In this document: piece after piece, positions 16,956 through 25,510 of the stretch
Layout of the letters: each line of letters starts with the position of its first letter
How positions within the stretch are numbered: the first letter of the stretch is position 1
NCBI GenBank assembly: GCA_022508615.1
Contig: JAFLUW010000003.1
Span: 1 to 36,148 of the forward strand
Length of the DNA stretch: 36,148 nucleotides
Direction: 5' to 3'
Source of the DNA: Prevotellaceae bacterium
GTDB taxonomy: Bacteria; Bacteroidota; Bacteroidia; Bacteroidales; Bacteroidaceae
The notes under the pieces: model-generated
Told to the model about the DNA's origin: nothing
Seen by the model: the letters and a program-made list of their open reading frames with translations, nothing else
Database searches by the model: none
Translations under genes and position numbers: made by a program

Positions 16956-18350
16956 TCAGCGCCGCGGCGCCTTGTAAACGTAGTTGTCGTCTGCGCTCCA
17001 CTGCCAGCCCAGCCGGTTGAAGCGTCCCGTCCACACCTCGCCCGTGCCGCCGGCGTAGACGTAAAGGTCCGTTCCGTCGGTGGCGACGGCCAGTCCGATT
17101 ACGGGACTGCCTGCCGGCAGGCGCTTGATGTCGTCCGTGCGCCAGCTTCGTCCGTTCTCGCGGCTCATGAACGGGGCGGCCACGGTGCCCGTGCCGAGTT
17201 CGATGCCCATGAGCAACGTGCCGCCGTCGTAGGCCGTGAGCGAAGGGCTGTCCAGCAGCGGACAAGCGTATGTGTCGCCGGCTTCGGGGGCCGGAAGATA
17301 GTTCCATTCGTAGTTTCGGCCGCCTGTGAGGTCGATATTCTTGCGCCAGACGACGCTTTCTGTGCCTTTCTTGCCGACAATGACGATTTCCTCGAACGTA
17401 GGATCGATGTGCGAGGGAATATGGGTGCATGCGATGTCGCTTTCGGGCATCATGTCGGGCTCGTCGGCCTCGTCGGGCTGCCATGTGCGGCCTCCGTCGG
17501 AAGAAAGGCTGAATCCGTCGGCCGTGAGTCCCACGAGATGTTTCGTTCCGCTGCCCGCCAGCATTTTCAGCTCGGCCGAGGTCGGCACGGGCTCCCACTG
17601 CCGCCCGTCGTCGCTTTTCAGCAGCTTCCCGTCGCGCAGGCCGTAGAACGTGTCGCCTTGCAGCACGATGCTTTCCGGCGCGGGTGCAGCCTCCGTGCCT
17701 GCCGGCTGCCGTTCGAGCGCCCATGGCTGCTCCTTAGGCGCGGTCAGCAGGGCAGTCTGTCCGCCTTCGTCGATGAAGAGCGCCACCTGGTCGCCCCGCA
17801 CGAAGGCTTTCAACTGCCTTGCGGCGGCTAATTCCGGGCGGCCTGAGCTGCGTTTGTGCCAGACGAAGGAGTCGCCCTCCTCCTGGTGGACGCGCAGTTC
17901 CACGCGATAGGGGCGTTTTTCGCCGTAGGCGTTATATATGGTAATCACGCGCTCGCGCGAGAAGTCCGTCGAGTCGCTCGCCGAAAATATCGTGTCGCTC
18001 TCCGTCGTTGCCGCGTCTATGGTGATGCCTGTTCCCGTATGCGTCAGCGCGCTGAAGGTTACGTGTTTCACGTCGGTCCCCACGGGCAGCGAGTCGGTGT
18101 TGTAGATTCGCCCTTTCAGCTGGTCGATGTGCAGGGGGTAGTAGGCTCCCGTGAGGTTGACCGTGTAGGTGGAGTCCCTTCCGTCCCGTGTTTGCAGGTG
18201 GACGGTGCGTTTGAGCGTGCCGAGCGTGGCCGAGGTGACGGCGGCCGTGTGCGGGAAAACCACGTCGTCTTCTTCGTCGCCCAGACACGACGTACATAGC
18301 GGCATAGCGACCATGAACACGGCCGCGAGCGGGATGAAAAATCGTTTCAT
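16956..18350 (-). CDS. Lipoprotein with BNR-like repeats, DUF6242-like
   Basis: The 464 residues start with a lipoprotein signal; the likely lipidated cysteine is Cys22 in 'LCTSCLGDEED'. The acidic residues after it fit surface export in Bacteroidetes, an inference. The N-terminal half is beta-rich. The C-terminal half carries repeats of the Asp-box type: 'LLKSDDGRQWEPVP', 'SLSSDGGRTWQPDE' and 'FMSRENGRSWRTDD', suggesting a propeller. This matches the DUF6242 group of Bacteroidales by eye. A -7 element lies at 18449-18456. It could be the first gene of the transcript that continues into the DUF6089-like gene, uppS and bamA, since the gap is 26 bases. Confidence 0.85.
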   Translation of the reverse strand: MKRFFIPLAAVFMVAMPLCTSCLGDEEDDVVFPHTAAVTSATLGTLKRTVHLQTRDGRDSTYTVNLTGAYYPLHIDQLKGRIYNTDSLPVGTDVKHVTFSALTHTGTGITIDAATTESDTIFSASDSTDFSRERVITIYNAYGEKRPYRVELRVHQEEGDSFVWHKRSSGRPELAAARQLKAFVRGDQVALFIDEGGQTALLTAPKEQPWALERQPAGTEAAPAPESIVLQGDTFYGLRDGKLLKSDDGRQWEPVPTSAELKMLAGSGTKHLVGLTADGFSLSSDGGRTWQPDEADEPDMMPESDIACTHIPSHIDPTFEEIVIVGKKGTESVVWRKNIDLTGGRNYEWNYLPAPEAGDTYACPLLDSPSLTAYDGGTLLMGIELGTGTVAAPFMSRENGRSWRTDDIKRLPAGSPVIGLAVATDGTDLYVYAGGTGEVWTGRFNRLGWQWSADDNYVYKAPRR

Positions 18351-18448
18351 TTACGTTTCGTTATGGCGTGCAGCGCGCGTTGCGCTCCGCGGCCGCGCTG
18401 CACGAGGGCTTTCGCGGGCCGGATTGCGCTTTGGCTTGCTGCGGTCTG

Positions 18449-18456
18449 CAAATTTA
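18449..18456 (-). promoter_or_regulatory. -7 element (TAAATTTG) before the DUF6242-like gene
   Basis: The minus strand reads TAAATTTG, matching TAnnTTTG, about 100 bases before the start at 18350. No -33 TTTG is present at the normal distance. It may drive the whole leftward block down to 11672. Confidence 0.5.
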
Positions 18457-18524
18457 GGCAATTTCGTTGAGAATGCCGCCGCTGTGTGTTTTTTTAATTC
18501 TTGTTAGTACTTTCCGCCGCCTGC

Positions 18525-21500
18525 TCAACGCCCGATGTGCAGGGTTTCGCCGGCCTCGCGGGCGCGGTATTCGGGTGCATAGAGACATTCGATTTCGGCC
18601 CGGCCGCTGCCGAAGACGCCGGCCGCGGCGGCGCGCAGCTCGTGCTCGAAGACGTGCGTGCCGGCCGGCAGAAGGTCGAAGAAGAGGTGGGTGGCGTCGT
18701 CGCACACGCTGCGCCAGGCCGCCGTGCCGCCGGCCGGCACGTGGCCCGAGCGGCTGTCGGCCGGCTCGAGCCCTGCGGGGCGGTCCAGACGCAGATGGAC
18801 GAAAGCCAGCGGCTCGCTTGTTTGCACCGTGACGCGCTCGACGAGGCGTTCGCCCCTCGTTGCGCTGTGCCGCCGTTCGAGCAGGGTGCGCCCGTCGGCC
18901 GTCTGCGGCGCGTAATAGCCGCGTGTCACGCGCATGCCCGCGCCTCCGCTGCCGAAGCTGGACGTATCGGCCTTGCGTTCAGCCGTCAGCGCGCCGCGCA
19001 GCGGACGTCCCGTTTCGTTGTTCAGCGTTAGTGGAAACTTAGTCTGAGTAAGTTCGAACTTATCCAAAGTAAGTTTGAAATAACCCTGAGTAATTAACGC
19101 CCTGTTTGTTGGCAGTTCGTTGCCGGCCGCCGTCAGGCGGACACTTCCGCCCGTTTCCGCCCGCCCGAGGGCCATCTCCGCGCCCGCAATGGCCGCCACG
19201 GCGTCGGCTGTGGCCTGCGGCGCGCCCCAATCCGTGCGCCGGCGGCTGCCGGCTATCCATGTGGCGATGCCTTCGCGCGCCGCGCTGTCGGCGGGTGCGA
19301 TTTCGGCAAAAGCTGTCAGCGCGAGGGCGTGGGCCGACACGGCGTTGCCGCTCGCAGGCGCGCGGTGTACGGCTTCGCGCCAGTACATTCCGCGGCTTTC
19401 GTCGGCGACGGCCGTTTCGCGCAGGTGCGCCAGGAGTCGCCGGGCCTTGCGCTTCTGCCCGTAGCGCCAGGCCGTGAGCGCGGCGCGGGCCTTTTCTTCC
19501 GCAGACATGCCGGTCAGCGTCGCCGGCCTCAGCGCTTCGTCGACGGCAGCGCCGGCCAGACGGTCGAGACGGGCCGGAAGCGCCAGCTCGCTGCGGCTTG
19601 CGGCGCGCGCATACAGATAGGGCAGCAACACGCCGGCCGGAAGTTTCGTCCCGCTCCCGGCACAGCGGTCGACACGGGCCAGCATGAGCGAGTCGAGAAA
19701 CGCTGCCGCCCGCCGCAACAGCGTGTCGGCCGTCGCGCCGCCGGCTTTCGGGCAGAGGGCGCGCGTTCGTCCGGCTGTTTCGACGATGCGTTGCGTCGTG
19801 GCGGCCGACGAGGCTCCGCCGGCAAACCACGGGAAGCCGCCGTCGGCGTTTTGTGCCGCGCGAAGCCTTGTCCAGGCCTCCCGGCTTGCGGCCGCCCGCA
19901 AACTGTCGTCGAGCAGTTCGGCCATAGCTTCGGCCCGCGCCGCTTCGTCGCCGGCTGCGCCCACCCAGGGCGTCGCTTCGGGCGCGATGCGCTGCAATCC
20001 GGCGTTCCGGCTCAACGCCGAGGCCAGCGCATGGCGGTTCCACGCGCCGACGGCCTCACGCAGTTCGGGCCGGCGGGCCAACAGCGCTTCGGCGGCGTGG
20101 GCGGCGAAAATGCGGGTCAGCGTCTGGTCGCAACTTTCGTGTTCAGGCCGGACCAGCGAGGGCAATGCCAGCAGCGCAGGCACCGTAAGATCCGTGCAAA
20201 GTTCAAGCGTGAGCCGCGTGTCGGCGGTGGTCAGCGGCAAGTCGAGGACTTTTTTCTCGCCGGGCCGCAGGGAGAGGGCTTCCGTGCGTAGCAGTACGGC
20301 CCGTCGTGGGAGTATGGGCAAAAAGTGCTCTTCACCGTCGGCGCCGGCCGCACATTCGGCCGTCAGTCGCAGCCCCACGCCCTCCGTGTCGCCGTCGGGC
20401 ACGGCAATGATCCATGTTACCTCGCCGCTGCCCGCCGCTGCGAGGCGAAAAGGCTGTTCCGCCTGCTCCAGACCGAAGTTCCGGCCGAGGTCTTGGCCCG
20501 TTTCCATGTCGAAAAGTTGCAAGCGTGACGTGCCCGTCAGCATCGTGTCGAGCGTGGACGTGATTTTCGCGGCGATGCAAAGCGTGTCGCCTTGGCGAAC
20601 GAAGCGCGGCAGCGCCGGAGCGAGCATCAGCGGCTTGCGCGTCTCAATTTCGAGCTCGGCCGTCCCGCAGTCGAGGCTGTCCGTGTGGGCCAGCAGCAAC
20701 AGATGCCAGCGTGTCAGCGCTTCGGGCGCCGTGAAGCGCAGCGTGCCCTGTCCCGCTTCGACGGGCAGGCCGGGAAAGAAAAAAGCCGTCTCCTGCAAGG
20801 CCCGGCGCGGGGCCGACGGTGTTCCGCCGCCGGGCGTCAGTCCTGCTCTGCCGGCTTCGGCCGCATCCTTGTCGGCCGTTGCGCCGGTCATGGTCAGCGC
20901 AGCGGCTTTGTAACGCTGTGCAGCGCTTTCCATCCCCGCCTCAAAACTGTTCTCCGCCGTTGTCGTACTGCTTCCGGAGAGGAATCTCGGATTTTTCGTC
21001 TTATATAAATAGGGGTAGAGCAGGTCGAGTCCGAAAAAATCCAGCGTTGGTCTCTCCAACTGGCTTTCCTCGCGCCATTTTCGGCTCGCAAAGCTGAAAT
21101 TTCCGCCGTCCTCTGCCGACAAAGGCGTGGAAAGTTGTCGGCGAATCCAGCTTGTCGGCTCGAGTACGAGGCTTCTGCCTGCGTGGCGGGGCGGAACGAA
21201 GCGGAAACTGTGGCGGGCGAAGCCGTCGAGCGCAGCATCGTAGAGCGTAGCCGCCACTTCGGCGCGCACGGGCCGTCCTTTGTGCGTGACGGTCAGCGTC
21301 CAGCACTCGTCGGCGCCGGGTTCGAGATACGAACGGAAGGTATTTACTTTCACATCGAGCGTGGCATGCCGGCGTCCCGCCACTTCGATCCTCCCCGAGG
21401 CTGTTGCGCGCTCGCCGGCGGCCGTCAGTATGGCTTGCCAGCAGATGCCGCGGCCGATGTCGGCCGCATCGGCCGACAAGGTCAGCGTCGCACGGCCGTT

Positions 21501-24392
21501 GCAGAAACTCTTTCGCAGCAGAGGCTGCATCTTTCCGTAGCGTTCGACGCATACGAGCAGTTCGGCGTCCGGCAAATCGGAGCGCCACACGATTTCGGTC
21601 GTTTCGCCGGGCGTAAGTTCGCCTTTCGGCGCGTGTTGCGTGAAAAAAGTCTTGCTTCCGGGCAGCGTAAGGCTGTCGGTCAGCAGCGTCAGCCGCTGCC
21701 GGGCGCACAGCGTGTCGCCTTCGACGACCGTTTCGGCCCGACAGAGATAAACACCCGGCGCCAGCGGCTGCCCGAGCGACGTACTGTCGCCCGTAGCCGT
21801 GTCGAAATCGAGCGCAAGAACCGTTTCGTTCTCCGTGTCGAAACTGTTTTCTCCGTTTTCGTAACGCAAATAGGGAAAAGCGCTGACGAAATCGTCGTAG
21901 TCGCAGCGTGCGTAGTCCGTATCGAACTGCCGGTGCGGCCAAAGCGTGCGTGGCGGCCGCTTCGTGCCCATCCGGGTCAGCGTGATTCGGCCCTTGACGG
22001 CGACAGGACGGCCGTCGGCGTTGACAGCCCGCAGCCCGATGCTACGCAAGTCTGCGGCGCGGATGCCTGACGGGGCGTCGAGCGCTAATGTCAGCCGGTT
22101 CCGGCCGGCATGAAAGGCGTGTACGGCGGTTTGCGTCTCGCCGCCGAAGTCGGTGACGGCGGCTGTAAAAAAATAGGCGGACATGAAGAACGTGCCGTCG
22201 GCCGTCAGGCTGTCTTTGTCCAGACATATGCGCACGCTGAACGCGCCGTCGGCGTCGGTCACGGCCGTTCCTTCGGCCAGCACCGTGCGCACGTCGCGCT
22301 GTCTCCCCCGTCCCGGCCGGCCGTAGGGCGCAAGTTGCTGTCGTTCCAGTTTCCACGTCACGGGAACTCCTGTCAGTGCGGGGCCGGCGAGAGCTTCGGC
22401 GCGCCCCGTCAGCGTTATGCTGTCGCCGGCGGCGTATGCGCCCTCGACAGGGGCTACCGTAACCTCGAATTTCGGCCGTTTGTAGGCTTCGACCTCGAAT
22501 ATCTGCCAGTTATGCGCGCCGGCTTCGAGCGCAAAGCGTCCCGGCAGAGCCGAAGCCGGCAGCACGAAACTGCCCGCGGCGCTTCCGAAAGCATTGGCGG
22601 TCAGCCGCATCGAGTCGAGGGCTTCGCTGCTGGCTCCGCGCAGCACAACGCACAATTCTTCGCCTGTTGCGGGGCGCGGAATGCCTGCCGAGTCGCGGGC
22701 AGCGATGAGTTTGAACGAAATTTTCTGTCCCGGCCGATAGACAGCTCTGTCGGTCAGAAATGTAACCTGCGTGCGGTCTGTCCCGGCCGCCGGTTCTGCC
22801 GTCGGAATGCAGACGACGGCGGCCGTCGCGGCGTCGTCGAGCCGCGGGAAAAGGACGACAAACTTCTTTTCGTCCTTTCCGGCCGGCAGCGCAAGGCAGC
22901 CGTCGGCGTCGGTGCGGCCTTGGGCGGGCGGCTGTCCGGGCTTTCCCGCCGGACGAAGGAGAATGTCCTCGCCGGCCAGCGGACGGCCGTCGATCGTGTC
23001 GGAAAAACGCACGCGCACCGTGTCTTCGGCTGCGCCGGGCAGGAGCGTGGCGGCCACACCGCTCACGGCGAAGAGCGCGTCGTCCGACTTGTCGCCCGAA
23101 GACAGCGTGACGCGATAGACGCCGCGGGGCAAGCGCCCCAAATCGCAGACCGTGGCGTGCGGAAGAAAGTCGTCGAAGCGGCGGAGCGTGAGTGTCTCCT
23201 CGCGCAGCAACGTGCATTTGAGAGACTGTCGCAGCGTGCGTCGCGCGCCGGCCTTGAAGGGTGCGGCAAGGGCGTCGGCCGCGGTGGCGGCGTCGAGTCG
23301 TTCGAGCGTGAGCGCGAGTTGGTGCGCGTTGCGGTGGACTACGTGCAGGGGGACGTGGTGTTCCGGACTGTTGACGGAGAAGACGCTGAGCGCGATGTCC
23401 GTGCTTTCGGTTTCGGCGAGGTCGTTGGAGAGGCCGGCTGCCCACTTGCTTTCGGGAAAGAGCGTCATGCCGGCCGTCAGCAGGGCGTGGCGGCGCACGT
23501 TGCGGGCCGAGTCGGAGTGTTCGGTCAGACTTCCGGCCCACGAAGCGGCCTGCCGCCACAAGACGGCGGCGTAGGGCGTGTCGCGATGGGCGCTTGCCAG
23601 GCCGCAGAGGCGGGCTATGCTGCCGGCCGGGGCCGAAGCGCCCGTGGCGACGCGGTGTCGTTCGAGCTGCAGCTGTGCGTCGAGCCACGCCGTCTTGTCA
23701 GCGTCGGCGGCATGGGCCCCGGCGCGCAGGCGCAGCAGGGCTTCGGCGCGCAAGGGCTGGCCGGCTTCGTCGTTGAACCACGCTGCGGCCCGCGGCGCCG
23801 CGAAGTCGACGAGCAGCGGGGCCGTCCGGTCGGTGTCGGGGCCGTTGCAGAGCAGCTCGAAGGCCGCGCGCGGCGTATGGAGCAGGGCCGAGTCGGCGCT
23901 GGCGGCCTCGTCGTAGAGCGTGTCGGCCAGTGCGAGCAGGTCGTCGCGGCTCCAGGTGTCGAAACCTTGTCCGGCCGTCCCGGCCAGCCGCGTCCGCGTC
24001 CCGAAGCCCGGCCTTTCGGCCATCTGGCGGAGAAATTCGGCCATGTAGAGGTCGAAGAGCACGCGCCCGGCCGTGCCTGCGGGCTGCTCGCGGCGCGTCC
24101 GGTCGAAGCGGGCGAGGAAATCGGCTGCGGGATGGCGGCCTGCGTCGGCGTCGTAGTCTTCGATGACAATCCGTATGCGGCCTTCGCAGACGAGGGCTTT
24201 GAGCCGTTGCAGCGGCTGCCTTTCGGCCGCCGCCTTGCGCTCTGCTTGCAACACGAGCGGCAGCGCGGCTTTCAGCCGACCCGCGGCAAGGGCGCGGTCG
24301 ATGGCTTTCCAACGGTCGCGCCCGGCCGAACGGGCCGGAAGGCTGAGGGCAAAAAGGACGGCGAGCAGACAAACGAGGCGGAGGGCTGGCAT
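18525..24392 (-). CDS. Alpha-2-macroglobulin-family protein, large, exported
   Basis: The 1955-residue product starts with a signal peptide ('MPALRLVCLLAVLFALSLPA') without a lipobox. An alpha-helical N-terminal part (to about 400) precedes macroglobulin domains: MG2 at about 545-640 ('LTDRAVYRPGQKISFKL'), the A2M block at about 1210-1265 ('EALTRWHLLLLAHT', 'RKPLMLAPALPRFVRQGDT'), and a helical thioester-type domain from about 1410 ('ADGGFPWFAGG'). Where related proteins have C-x-E-Q, this one reads 'ESCDQTLTRIF', so the cysteine is displaced by one residue and a normal thioester is unlikely. A 21-nt repeat array is inserted in frame at residues ~1765-1789. Family members trap proteases or act in envelope defence; the role here is inferred. 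I chose 24392 as the start because it gives the signal peptide and follows a good promoter. Confidence 0.9.
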   Translation of the reverse strand: MPALRLVCLLAVLFALSLPARSAGRDRWKAIDRALAAGRLKAALPLVLQAERKAAAERQPLQRLKALVCEGRIRIVIEDYDADAGRHPAADFLARFDRTRREQPAGTAGRVLFDLYMAEFLRQMAERPGFGTRTRLAGTAGQGFDTWSRDDLLALADTLYDEAASADSALLHTPRAAFELLCNGPDTDRTAPLLVDFAAPRAAAWFNDEAGQPLRAEALLRLRAGAHAADADKTAWLDAQLQLERHRVATGASAPAGSIARLCGLASAHRDTPYAAVLWRQAASWAGSLTEHSDSARNVRRHALLTAGMTLFPESKWAAGLSNDLAETESTDIALSVFSVNSPEHHVPLHVVHRNAHQLALTLERLDAATAADALAAPFKAGARRTLRQSLKCTLLREETLTLRRFDDFLPHATVCDLGRLPRGVYRVTLSSGDKSDDALFAVSGVAATLLPGAAEDTVRVRFSDTIDGRPLAGEDILLRPAGKPGQPPAQGRTDADGCLALPAGKDEKKFVVLFPRLDDAATAAVVCIPTAEPAAGTDRTQVTFLTDRAVYRPGQKISFKLIAARDSAGIPRPATGEELCVVLRGASSEALDSMRLTANAFGSAAGSFVLPASALPGRFALEAGAHNWQIFEVEAYKRPKFEVTVAPVEGAYAAGDSITLTGRAEALAGPALTGVPVTWKLERQQLAPYGRPGRGRQRDVRTVLAEGTAVTDADGAFSVRICLDKDSLTADGTFFMSAYFFTAAVTDFGGETQTAVHAFHAGRNRLTLALDAPSGIRAADLRSIGLRAVNADGRPVAVKGRITLTRMGTKRPPRTLWPHRQFDTDYARCDYDDFVSAFPYLRYENGENSFDTENETVLALDFDTATGDSTSLGQPLAPGVYLCRAETVVEGDTLCARQRLTLLTDSLTLPGSKTFFTQHAPKGELTPGETTEIVWRSDLPDAELLVCVERYGKMQPLLRKSFCNGRATLTLSADAADIGRGICWQAILTAAGERATASGRIEVAGRRHATLDVKVNTFRSYLEPGADECWTLTVTHKGRPVRAEVAATLYDAALDGFARHSFRFVPPRHAGRSLVLEPTSWIRRQLSTPLSAEDGGNFSFASRKWREESQLERPTLDFFGLDLLYPYLYKTKNPRFLSGSSTTTAENSFEAGMESAAQRYKAAALTMTGATADKDAAEAGRAGLTPGGGTPSAPRRALQETAFFFPGLPVEAGQGTLRFTAPEALTRWHLLLLAHTDSLDCGTAELEIETRKPLMLAPALPRFVRQGDTLCIAAKITSTLDTMLTGTSRLQLFDMETGQDLGRNFGLEQAEQPFRLAAAGSGEVTWIIAVPDGDTEGVGLRLTAECAAGADGEEHFLPILPRRAVLLRTEALSLRPGEKKVLDLPLTTADTRLTLELCTDLTVPALLALPSLVRPEHESCDQTLTRIFAAHAAEALLARRPELREAVGAWNRHALASALSRNAGLQRIAPEATPWVGAAGDEAARAEAMAELLDDSLRAAASREAWTRLRAAQNADGGFPWFAGGASSAATTQRIVETAGRTRALCPKAGGATADTLLRRAAAFLDSLMLARVDRCAGSGTKLPAGVLLPYLYARAASRSELALPARLDRLAGAAVDEALRPATLTGMSAEEKARAALTAWRYGQKRKARRLLAHLRETAVADESRGMYWREAVHRAPASGNAVSAHALALTAFAEIAPADSAAREGIATWIAGSRRRTDWGAPQATADAVAAIAGAEMALGRAETGGSVRLTAAGNELPTNRALITQGYFKLTLDKFELTQTKFPLTLNNETGRPLRGALTAERKADTSSFGSGGAGMRVTRGYYAPQTADGRTLLERRHSATRGERLVERVTVQTSEPLAFVHLRLDRPAGLEPADSRSGHVPAGGTAAWRSVCDDATHLFFDLLPAGTHVFEHELRAAAAGVFGSGRAEIECLYAPEYRAREAGETLHIGR
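19025..19100. repeat. Array 3 of the 21-nt repeat, inside the macroglobulin gene
   Basis: Units lie at 19037-19057, 19058-19078 and 19079-19099, bounded by GCGTTA (19025-19030) and TAACGC (19095-19100). Read on the coding strand the frame stays open and gives heptapeptides such as 'LTQTKFP' and 'LTLDKFE'. The flanking protein segments are ordinary macroglobulin C-terminal sequence ('LTLNNETGRPLRGAL' follows directly). Confidence 0.88.
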
Positions 24393-24425
24393 GGCGGGCG
24401 AAACGGTTGGAAAAACGGTTGCCGG

Positions 24426-24456
24426 CAAAGGTAGGAAATCGCGCGCGAAGCGGCAA
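24426..24456 (-). promoter_or_regulatory. Macroglobulin-gene promoter: TTG, 20 bp, TACCTTTG
   Basis: On the minus strand TTG (24454-24456) and TACCTTTG (24426-24433) are 20 bases apart. The predicted transcript start near 24420 leaves a leader of about 27 bases before the ATG at 24392. Confidence 0.8.
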
Positions 24457-24588
24457 CTGTGTGCGCAGCAAAGACCGGCGCGTAAAGAAACTTTAAGAAA
24501 CGTCTCCCCTCGGCCGGCCATGCGCGCCGAAAGCCTGCCGCGCCGGTTTCGCCGACCGGCGAAACGGAGGCTTCGGGCTGTCACCTGT

Positions 24589-24654
24589 GGCCATTTCTTT
24601 GGTGTATTTGCGCCGGCCGCGTCGCGCGGACGGAAATACGCCATTTTTTTGGCC
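24589..24654. repeat. Imperfect inverted repeat sharing GCGTATTTCCGTCCG with 2002-2049
   Basis: The 21-base arms at 24589-24609 and 24634-24654 pair with several mismatches (GGCCATTT..GTATTT against AAATACGCC..GGCC). The right part, read on the minus strand, contains the 15-base GCGTATTTCCGTCCG found in the hairpin at 2002-2049. Confidence 0.65.
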
Positions 24655-24740
24655 TTTCGCCCTCGTCGGCGTAAACGTTTGTGTATGAGCGTTTCGTTGC
24701 CTTTTTTCGGGCTTTCGCCGGCCTGCGCTGCGCAAAAAAA

Positions 24741-24803
24741 GCCGGCTTTTCGGGCGAAAAAGCCGGCTTTTCGGGCGAAAAAGCTGGCTTTCGGGGTGAA
24801 AAA
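24741..24803. repeat. Three 21-nt tandem units, second sequence type
   Basis: Units at 24741-24761, 24762-24782 and 24783-24803 are each exactly 21 bases: GCCGGCTTTTCGGGCGAAAA plus A, the third with a few changes. Each junction makes the palindrome AAAAGCCGGCTTTT. The minus strand can be read as the heptapeptide 'PAFSPEK'. No transcript or start codon supports translation. It lies 19 bases from array 4. Confidence 0.88.
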
Positions 24804-24822
24804 AACGCTGCGAAAGGCAAAA

Positions 24823-24885
24823 ATATCGCCGCGTTAGTTTGAAATAAGTCTGAGTAAGTTTGAACTAACGCGGCGTAAGTTGCCG
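24823..24885. repeat. Array 4 of the three-unit 21-nt repeat
   Basis: Units occupy 24823-24843, 24844-24864 and 24865-24885. The middle unit holds TAAGTCTGAGTAAGTTTGAA. The outer units are inverse to each other: CGCCGCGTTAGTT (24827-24839) pairs perfectly with AACTAACGCGGCG (24863-24875), so the element folds around its middle unit. Confidence 0.85.
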
Positions 24886-25233
24886 CGCCGTGCGTTTTTT
24901 TGTTTCCCGGGAGGCTTGCGGCAGCCGCCGAGAGGCTTCGGCCGATTTTTCAGCCCATTTCGTTTTGTCAAAAAATGTCGGGGTCAGCCGCCCTCGCGGC
25001 GGCTGTCAGCAGAAACGCCTTCGCGGGTCGCCGGATGCCGTGTGCAAGAGTTGAAAACGCCGTGCCGGCGGAGGCTGGCGCTGCGTCGGCCGACGGAAAG
25101 GTTGTGCTGCTGTCCGCGAGTGTTGCGTGGCGGCCGCTTAGCCGCATCCGGCCGGCGCCGGGGTCAAAGAAAACCGCCACGAGCTTTGGGCTTGCGACGG
25201 TTATCGGTCGGGGAGCGTCTCGCTGTGCGGCGA

Positions 25234-25425
25234 TTAGTCGTCGTTGCGGTGCAGCTGCTGCACGTAGATGGCGTGCTCTTTGGCCAAACGCTTCAATACG
25301 CTGGGTTTGTCGTATTGCTGGCGGGCGCGAAGCTGCTTCGTCACTCCGGTTTTCTCGAATTTTCTCTTGAATTTCTTGAGGGCGCGTTCGATGTTCTCGC
25401 CCTGCTGTACGGGTACTACGATCAT
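25234..25425 (-). CDS. rpsU: 30S ribosomal protein bS21
   Basis: The 63 residues match bS21: 'MIVVPVQQGENIERALKKFK', 'RKFEKTGVTKQLRARQQYDK' and 'PSVLKRLAKEHAIYVQQ'. The protein sits near the 3' end of 16S rRNA. In Bacteroidetes it helps hide the anti-Shine-Dalgarno sequence, so these cells rarely use Shine-Dalgarno pairing. The leader here is A/T-rich (CATAAAGAAACT before ATG) with no GGAGG. A -7 element lies at 25480-25487, between rpsU and the upstream lipoprotein gene, so it is probably transcribed by itself. Confidence 0.96.
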   Translation of the reverse strand: MIVVPVQQGENIERALKKFKRKFEKTGVTKQLRARQQYDKPSVLKRLAKEHAIYVQQLHRNDD

Positions 25426-25479
25426 AGTTTCTTTATGTATTTTGTTTTATTCTGAGTCGGGCATATAACTTGCGACGTG

Positions 25480-25487
25480 CAAAAATA
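25480..25487 (-). promoter_or_regulatory. -7 element (TATTTTTG) of rpsU
   Basis: The minus strand reads TATTTTTG, matching TAnnTTTG, 55 bases before the rpsU start. A TTG lies 17 bases further upstream, slightly closer than usual. Confidence 0.55.
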
Positions 25488-25510
25488 CGGAAAGTTTTGA
25501 GAAACAAGAA

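Larger units (their letters stand above)
24393..25233. other. Repeat-rich intergenic region, no gene seen
   Basis: Going right it holds the macroglobulin promoter (24426-24456), a hairpin with arms GTTTCGCC (24546-24553) and GGCGAAAC (24558-24565), a 21-base-arm inverted repeat (24589-24654), two adjacent 3 x 21 arrays (24741-24803 and 24823-24885), and a GC-rich stretch to the rpsU stop with the short palindrome AGCCGCC/GGCGGCT near 24987-25006. The open frames crossing 24900-25230 have low-complexity Arg/Ala composition and no family resemblance. No clear rpsU terminator was found. Confidence 0.6.

Noticed and set aside
19037-19099. 21-nt arrays as CRISPR
   Set aside because: Units follow each other with no unique spacers, only three units are present, and no cas genes are in the window.
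22110-24434. 774-codon open frame on the plus strand across the macroglobulin gene
   Set aside because: Antisense shadow of a GC-rich gene; it runs through the macroglobulin promoter and has no recognisable domain.
24900-25370. 156-codon plus-strand frame overlapping rpsU
   Set aside because: It runs antisense into rpsU and its composition is Ala/Arg-rich without motifs.
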